DNA from: Lactobacillus sp.
GTDB lineage: Bacteria > Bacillota > Bacilli > Lactobacillales > Lactobacillaceae
Direction of reading: 5' to 3'
NCBI GenBank assembly: GCA_003482405.1
Contig: DMZB01000083.1
Location: 1-18,198, forward strand
DNA: 18,198 nucleotides
How positions within the stretch are numbered: position 1 is the first letter of the stretch; each line of letters opens with the position of its first letter. The notes beneath the pieces were generated by a model. That model had not been told where the DNA came from. It searched no databases and saw nothing but the letters and a program-made list of their open reading frames with translations. Shown one piece after another: positions 15,154-18,198 of the stretch. A program made the position numbers and the translations under genes.

Positions 15154-16167
15154 GTGTTTGGATTAGGACAAAAAAACATTGGCATCGACTTGGGAACTGC
15201 CAACACACTCGTATATATTGACGGCAAAGGGATCGTTGTACGCGAACCTTCTGTTGTTGCGCGTAATACGAATACGGGTGAAGTGGTTGCAGTTGGTCAA
15301 GAAGCACGTAAGATGCTCGGTCGCACCCCCGGTAGCATTTCTGCTATCCGACCAATGAAAAACGGGGTCATCGCAGATTACGACACGACAGTCGCCATGA
15401 TGAAGTATTACATTCAAAAGGCTCTGGGTCGTACATCTGAAAAACCATACATCATGGTCTGTGTGCCAAGTGGCATCACAGAGGTTGAAAAGCGTGCCGT
15501 TATCGATGCCACACGTGTGGCAGGGGCTCGTGACGCCTATGTCATTGAAGAACCCTTTGCTGCCGCAATCGGTGCTGGTTTGCCAGTTATGGATCCAACC
15601 GGTAGCATGGTTGTTGATATTGGTGGCGGGACCACTGATGTCGCAACGATTTCTCTGGGTGGTATCGTGTCCAGCCGCTCTATTCGGATGGCTGGCGACA
15701 AATTGGATGAATCCATCGTGGCGTTTGTCCGTCAAAAATACAATTTGTTAATCGGTGAAACAACGGCTGAAAACCTGAAGATCCAGATTGGCTCAGCTTC
15801 TGTTGAAGCATCAGAGAGTATGGACGGGGCGTCAATTCGTGGTCGGGACCTCATTTCAGGTTTGCCAAAAACCATTGATGTTACCGCTGAGGATGTTGCT
15901 AAGGCCATTCATGACACAATCGTCGAAGTGATTGCTGCAATTAAGGAAACGCTTGAAGAAACGTCTCCAGAAATTGCCGCTGATGTGATCGACCATGGGA
16001 TCGTCTTAACTGGTGGTGGCGCCTTGTTGAAAAACCTGCAAGACGTGATCTCTGAGGCAACCAAGGTACCAGTGTTTATTGCTAATGAACCATTAGACTG
16101 TGTAGCCATTGGAACCGGTGAATCTTTGAAGAGTATTGATGTTATGAAGCGACGTAACAATCGTTAA
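15154..16167 (+). CDS. mreB: MreB, rod-shape-determining actin homologue
   Basis: MreB forms membrane-bound filaments that direct lateral cell-wall synthesis with MreC, MreD, RodA and PBP2. The protein is 337 residues, normal for the family. The actin-fold nucleotide-binding motifs are all seen: phosphate 1 ([14 protein letters not shown]) near the N-terminus, connect 1, phosphate 2 ([12 protein letters not shown], near residue 155) and the adenosine motif (LTGGGALLK). I chose the GTG at 15154 because GAAGGGAAG lies at 15138-15146 and the protein then begins [10 protein letters not shown], as in related MreBs; the in-frame ATG at 15115 would add 13 unrelated residues and lies near the predicted transcription start. 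It heads the mreBCD cluster, which fits a rod-shaped organism. A 167-bp structured spacer separates it from mreC. Confidence 0.97.
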   Translation: MFGLGQKNIGIDLGTANTLVYIDGKGIVVREPSVVARNTNTGEVVAVGQEARKMLGRTPGSISAIRPMKNGVIADYDTTVAMMKYYIQKALGRTSEKPYIMVCVPSGITEVEKRAVIDATRVAGARDAYVIEEPFAAAIGAGLPVMDPTGSMVVDIGGGTTDVATISLGGIVSSRSIRMAGDKLDESIVAFVRQKYNLLIGETTAENLKIQIGSASVEASESMDGASIRGRDLISGLPKTIDVTAEDVAKAIHDTIVEVIAAIKETLEETSPEIAADVIDHGIVLTGGGALLKNLQDVISEATKVPVFIANEPLDCVAIGTGESLKSIDVMKRRNNR

Positions 16168-16181
16168 AAATTCGAAAATGT

Positions 16182-16302
16182 GTGGTACAAAGGCATTGGA
16201 ATGGGCTCACCAAAAACGACAGTGGTTTTTGTGAACCTCCGCCAACGGACGTTGACTACGGTTGAATAACCGTGACGCCACTGCGTTTGTACCACGTTTT
16301 TT
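16182..16302 (+). repeat. Structured inverted-repeat element between mreB and mreC
   Basis: The arms 16182-16199 and 16278-16295 are inverted copies matching at 16 of 18 positions, with a perfect outer 10 bp (GTGGTACAAA). Inside are hairpins 16207-16217/16225-16234 (10 bp, one bulged C), 16243-16246/16251-16254 (4 bp) and 16258-16263/16268-16273 (6 bp, GAAT loop). TTTTTT follows the right arm at 16297-16302, so the folded RNA would resemble a large terminator or attenuator in front of mreC. No target-site duplication is evident, but a short non-autonomous mobile element remains possible. The rest of the spacer carries only the mreC ribosome binding site. Confidence 0.7.
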
Positions 16303-16334
16303 GATTGTACTGTTTCCAGACTTGGAGGTAACGG

Positions 16335-17186
16335 ATGCATAGATTCTTTTCAAACCGACGACTAGTAATCATCGCATTGGGGATCATTACCTGCTTAGGG
16401 CTATTAACGCTATCGGCAACGATTCGCAATCGCAGAAACACACCGCCCATTATTCAACAATTTGGGAATGATGTTGCGGGGTTTGCTGATCGAGTGGTCA
16501 GCGTTCCAGTTGGCGGCGTTGGTGCTGGTGTCAATTCGATTTCTCAATTGCTGAGCACATATGATGAAAATCAAAAATTAAAACAGCAAGTGGATCAAAT
16601 GGCTCAGGACAAAGTTCGTTTGCAAACAACTGAAAATGAAAACAAGGAACTGCGTAAAGAAGCTAAGTTGAATAGCAGCCTGCTTGATTACCAAACGATT
16701 TCAGCCAGCGTCATTGCACGGACACCTTCTGCCTGGCAAAATCAGTTGGTTATTGGTAAGGGTAAGACGAGCGGGATTAAAAAGAATATGCCCGTCTTGG
16801 CTGGCAAGGGTTTGATTGGTCGTGTGGTTGAAGTCAATCAGACGAACAGTAAAGTCGAGTTGATGTCAGATGACACGGACACTGCCAACCGTTTTGCCAT
16901 TCAAGTGACCAACAATCAGGGCCAAACAGTGAACGGAATCGTGACTGGCTATGATAAGGACAAAAACTTGTTGGAAATGGGTCAAATCACTACGAAAGTG
17001 GCACTCAAAAAAGGTGACAAGGTTGCCACTAGTGGACTAGGTGGCATTACGCCTAAGGGACTGTTTGTGGGGACCGTTGCGTCAACCAGCTCAGATGATT
17101 ACGGTCTTGCCAACAAGGTTTATATCAAGCCAGCCGGCAATCTGGGGACGGTCAACATCGTCACCGTTGCCGCGAAGGAACAATAG
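16335..17186 (+). CDS. mreC: MreC, rod-shape-determining protein
   Basis: MreC is a bitopic protein that links cytoplasmic MreB filaments to extracellular peptidoglycan synthases through the elongasome. The 283-residue protein has a short basic cytoplasmic N-terminus, one membrane helix at about residues 9-29, a coiled coil at about 72-112 (YDENQKLKQQVDQM and following) and a paired beta-barrel domain from about 120 to 278 with the family motifs VIARTPSAWQN and VLAGKGLIGRV, and the late segment TSGLGGITPKGLFVG. GGAGGT at 16324-16329 lies ahead of the ATG. The gene is 11 bp from mreD. The structured element before it could let mreC be expressed at a level different from mreB. Confidence 0.95.
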   Translation: MHRFFSNRRLVIIALGIITCLGLLTLSATIRNRRNTPPIIQQFGNDVAGFADRVVSVPVGGVGAGVNSISQLLSTYDENQKLKQQVDQMAQDKVRLQTTENENKELRKEAKLNSSLLDYQTISASVIARTPSAWQNQLVIGKGKTSGIKKNMPVLAGKGLIGRVVEVNQTNSKVELMSDDTDTANRFAIQVTNNQGQTVNGIVTGYDKDKNLLEMGQITTKVALKKGDKVATSGLGGITPKGLFVGTVASTSSDDYGLANKVYIKPAGNLGTVNIVTVAAKEQ

Positions 17187-17197
17187 GGGGTGATGGC

Positions 17198-17725
17198 ATG
17201 CGTCAGTCGAGTTTACGCTGGACCTTCATTATCGGCCTGTTGTTGAGCGTGTTTTTAGACGGTACGATCAGTCAGCAATTTGCAGGGCATTTATTCCGTA
17301 ACTCGGCGGTTGCCATTCCGGAGATCACGACATTATGGTTATTGTGTGCCGCGTTTTTTGAAGATCAGTATCATATGCCAACATATTGGTTTGCAGTCCT
17401 GGCTGGGGTCATTTTTGACCTGTTCTACAGTGGTTATTGGGGCGTTTATTTGTTCGTTTTTCCAGTCATCGTCTGGGTGGCCAGAACATTGCGTCAGTAT
17501 TTACCCGTGAACTTATTTGCGACCTTGCTCGTTGGGTTTCTGGGCTTTACTGTGCAACCCTTGTTAAGTTGGCTAGCTTTGCAGACTATCGGCGGCACGG
17601 GTGTGTCCTTTGCCGAATTTATGGTGGTCGACTTAGCGCCAACGTTGGCACTCAATGAATTGTTATTGTTGATTTTTTATGTGCCGTTACGACAACTTTA
17701 CCTTCGCAGGAATAACACCCGTTAA
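17198..17725 (+). CDS. mreD: MreD, rod-shape-determining membrane protein
   Basis: MreD is a small polytopic membrane protein that works with MreC in lateral wall growth. The 175 residues form about five hydrophobic segments separated by short loops, with an acidic patch (FFEDQYHMPTYW) after the second and the family-like segment LAGVIFDLFYSGYWGVYLFVFP in the middle (residues about 67-89). The ATG lies 11 bp after the mreC stop with AGGGGGTGAT as ribosome binding site (17185-17194), so it is translated from the mreC message. The family is poorly conserved in sequence; the identification rests on length, hydropathy and position after mreC. No clear terminator follows; only an AT-rich hairpin overlaps its stop. 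Confidence 0.9.
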   Translation: MRQSSLRWTFIIGLLLSVFLDGTISQQFAGHLFRNSAVAIPEITTLWLLCAAFFEDQYHMPTYWFAVLAGVIFDLFYSGYWGVYLFVFPVIVWVARTLRQYLPVNLFATLLVGFLGFTVQPLLSWLALQTIGGTGVSFAEFMVVDLAPTLALNELLLLIFYVPLRQLYLRRNNTR

Positions 17726-17751
17726 TTTATTGGTCGGTCATGGCAATAAAT
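17725..17751 (+). other. AT-rich hairpin at the end of mreD
   Basis: ATTTATTG (17725-17732) pairs perfectly with CAATAAAT (17744-17751) over an 11-nt loop. Without a T-run it is a poor intrinsic terminator, so mreBCD transcripts may continue into the T-box leader downstream. Confidence 0.45.
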
Positions 17752-17756
17752 GTGGG

Positions 17757-17785
17757 TTGACAGGTAGGGTAAAGAACACTATAGT
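17757..17785 (+). promoter_or_regulatory. Strong promoter of the tandem T-box leader
   Basis: TTGACA at 17757-17762 is a perfect -35 and TATAGT at 17780-17785 a near-perfect -10, with the ideal 17-bp spacer. The leader RNA would start near 17792. Confidence 0.92.
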
Positions 17786-17813
17786 ATTGCTAACTTTTAA
17801 ATACGAAATCAAT

Positions 17814-18067
17814 AACTGTGAACAGAAGAGTAAACAAAAAACTTGTTCAGAAAGCAATCGCTGCTGGGATGGTTGCCAAGTTCTGTGTTGAAACACATCT
17901 GTGAGTTGTTTGGCTGAAATAGAAGTACGCTAAATCGGTCGGTCCGTTACCCCAAGGAGTTTGTTAACAAACTCACTGAGTCAATTACTGTGAAGTGATT
18001 GAATGCTTGAGGTGGTACCGCGCAATTACGCCCTCTTTAGTCATATGACTAAGGAGAGCGTTTTTTT
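17814..18067 (+). ncRNA. T-box leader, Stem I plus first antiterminator/terminator cassette
   Basis: Stem I is built from AACT 17814-17817/AGTT 17904-17907, ACAG 17822-17825/CTGT 17899-17902, AACA 17833-17836/TGTT 17886-17889, AACTTG 17840-17845/CAAGTT 17877-17882 and the distal GCAATC 17854-17859/GGTTGC 17871-17876. The AGTA motif is at 17829-17832. The specifier loop is GAAACACAT (17890-17898); the codon could be AAC, ACA or CAC, and the sequence alone does not settle which. Next come a perfect palindrome (17957-17974), a 9-bp stem with GTGA loop (17981-18002), the T-box AGGTGGTACCGCG (18010-18022) and a terminator. The regulated gene lies beyond the window and is probably an aminoacyl-tRNA synthetase or amino-acid transport or synthesis gene. 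Confidence 0.9.
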
Positions 18068-18126
18068 GTTAACAAACTCCGTGAGTTTACTGTCGTGAGG
18101 CAGTAAAAAATTGAGGTGGCACCGCG
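17963..18126 (+). repeat. Diverged tandem duplication, period 105 bp
   Basis: GTTAACAAACTC occurs at 17963-17974 and again at 18068-18079. In each copy it is followed by a GAG(T), a GTGA-looped stem containing TTACT/TTTACT, then TTGAGGTGG(T/C)ACCGCG and a T-rich terminator. The shared segments and order show a duplication of the T-box 3' half that has since diverged in the paired regions. Confidence 0.8.
18029..18067 (+). terminator. First T-box terminator
   Basis: Stem 18029-18044 with 18045-18060, nearly fully paired (one mismatch and one T.G over 16 positions, the innermost bases forming the loop), followed by seven T. Confidence 0.93.
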
Positions 18127-18180
18127 TTGACCAACGTCCTCTAACTAGCATTAACATAATGTTAGTTAGGGGATTTTTTT
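18068..18180 (+). ncRNA. Second T-box antiterminator/terminator cassette without its own Stem I
   Basis: Only 46 nt separate the first terminator from the second T-box AGGTGGCACCGCG (18114-18126), far too little for another Stem I with specifier. The cassette has a short hairpin AAACTC/GAGTTT (18074-18079/18083-18088) that overlaps a 9-bp GTGA-looped stem (18086-18094 with 18099-18107), the T-box and a terminator. It must either use the tRNA read by the Stem I at 17814-17907 or act without a codon check. The acceptor-pairing triplet is TGGC, not the TGGT of the first cassette. Confidence 0.88.
18136..18180 (+). terminator. Second T-box terminator
   Basis: A 17-bp stem (18136-18152 with 18158-18174, three G.T pairs) with a 5-nt AACAT loop, followed by T7 to 18180. 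The coding sequence of the regulated gene has not begun by the window end at 18198. Confidence 0.93.
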
Positions 18181-18198
18181 AGGCTCTACACTTTTGAG

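Noticed and set aside
15163..15735. A 190-codon open frame on the minus strand inside mreB
   Set aside because: It mirrors a highly conserved gene, is rich in His/Cys/Asn from antisense codons, has no plausible ribosome binding site and resembles no family.
16182..16302. Calling the mreB-mreC element an insertion sequence
   Set aside because: It has no transposase and no visible target-site duplication; only the inverted arms favour mobility, so it is listed as an unexplained structured repeat.
17679..17891. A 70-codon plus-strand ORF running from mreD into the T-box leader
   Set aside because: It overlaps mreD in another frame and then the promoter and Stem I; the sequence is explained by those features.
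1..18198. CRISPR array, prophage or conjugative element
   Set aside because: I see no regularly spaced direct repeats, integrase, phage structural gene or tRNA attachment site; the only direct repeat is the 105-bp T-box duplication.

Overview
The window looks like a chromosomal segment from a low-to-moderate-GC Gram-positive of the order Lactobacillales, most likely the family Lactobacillaceae. The reasons are the gene content (ezrA, a ThiI without a rhodanese domain, T-box leaders, mreBCD, a GH65 maltose phosphorylase), strong Shine-Dalgarno sequences, and sigma-A type promoters with Rho-independent terminators. The genus cannot be fixed from the sequence. Every gene I can support is on the + strand.

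Layout. 1-1214 is the 3' part of ezrA (cell division), closed by a terminator. 1406-3798 is a two-gene unit for tRNA 4-thiouridine: a cysteine desulfurase and thiI. 3830-8941 is an alpha-glucoside module: a LacI-family regulator, an MFS sugar transporter and maltose phosphorylase. The transporter promoter carries two operator-like palindromes exactly 20 bp apart, one of them a perfect cre. 9370-9867 is a thiol peroxidase (tpx). 9901-12956 is a promoter, a T-box leader with its terminator, and valS. 13168-15027 holds folC and a short radC. 15097-17725 is mreB-mreC-mreD, the cell-shape genes. From 17757 to the window end there is a strong promoter and an unusual T-box leader: one Stem I followed by two complete Stem III/T-box/terminator cassettes. 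Its target gene lies outside the window.

How the genes work together. From general knowledge of lactobacilli, ezrA-desulfurase-thiI and valS-folC-radC-mreBCD form a housekeeping backbone, and the sugar module looks like an accessory cassette set into it. The module would import maltose (or a related disaccharide) and split it with phosphate to glucose and beta-glucose-1-phosphate; the expected beta-phosphoglucomutase gene is not here. ValS is controlled by uncharged tRNA-Val through its T-box. The most unusual features are non-coding: the tandem T-box at the right end, a 114-bp element with near-perfect 18-nt terminal inverted repeats between mreB and mreC, and a hairpin-rich 202-bp spacer between the transporter and maltose phosphorylase genes.
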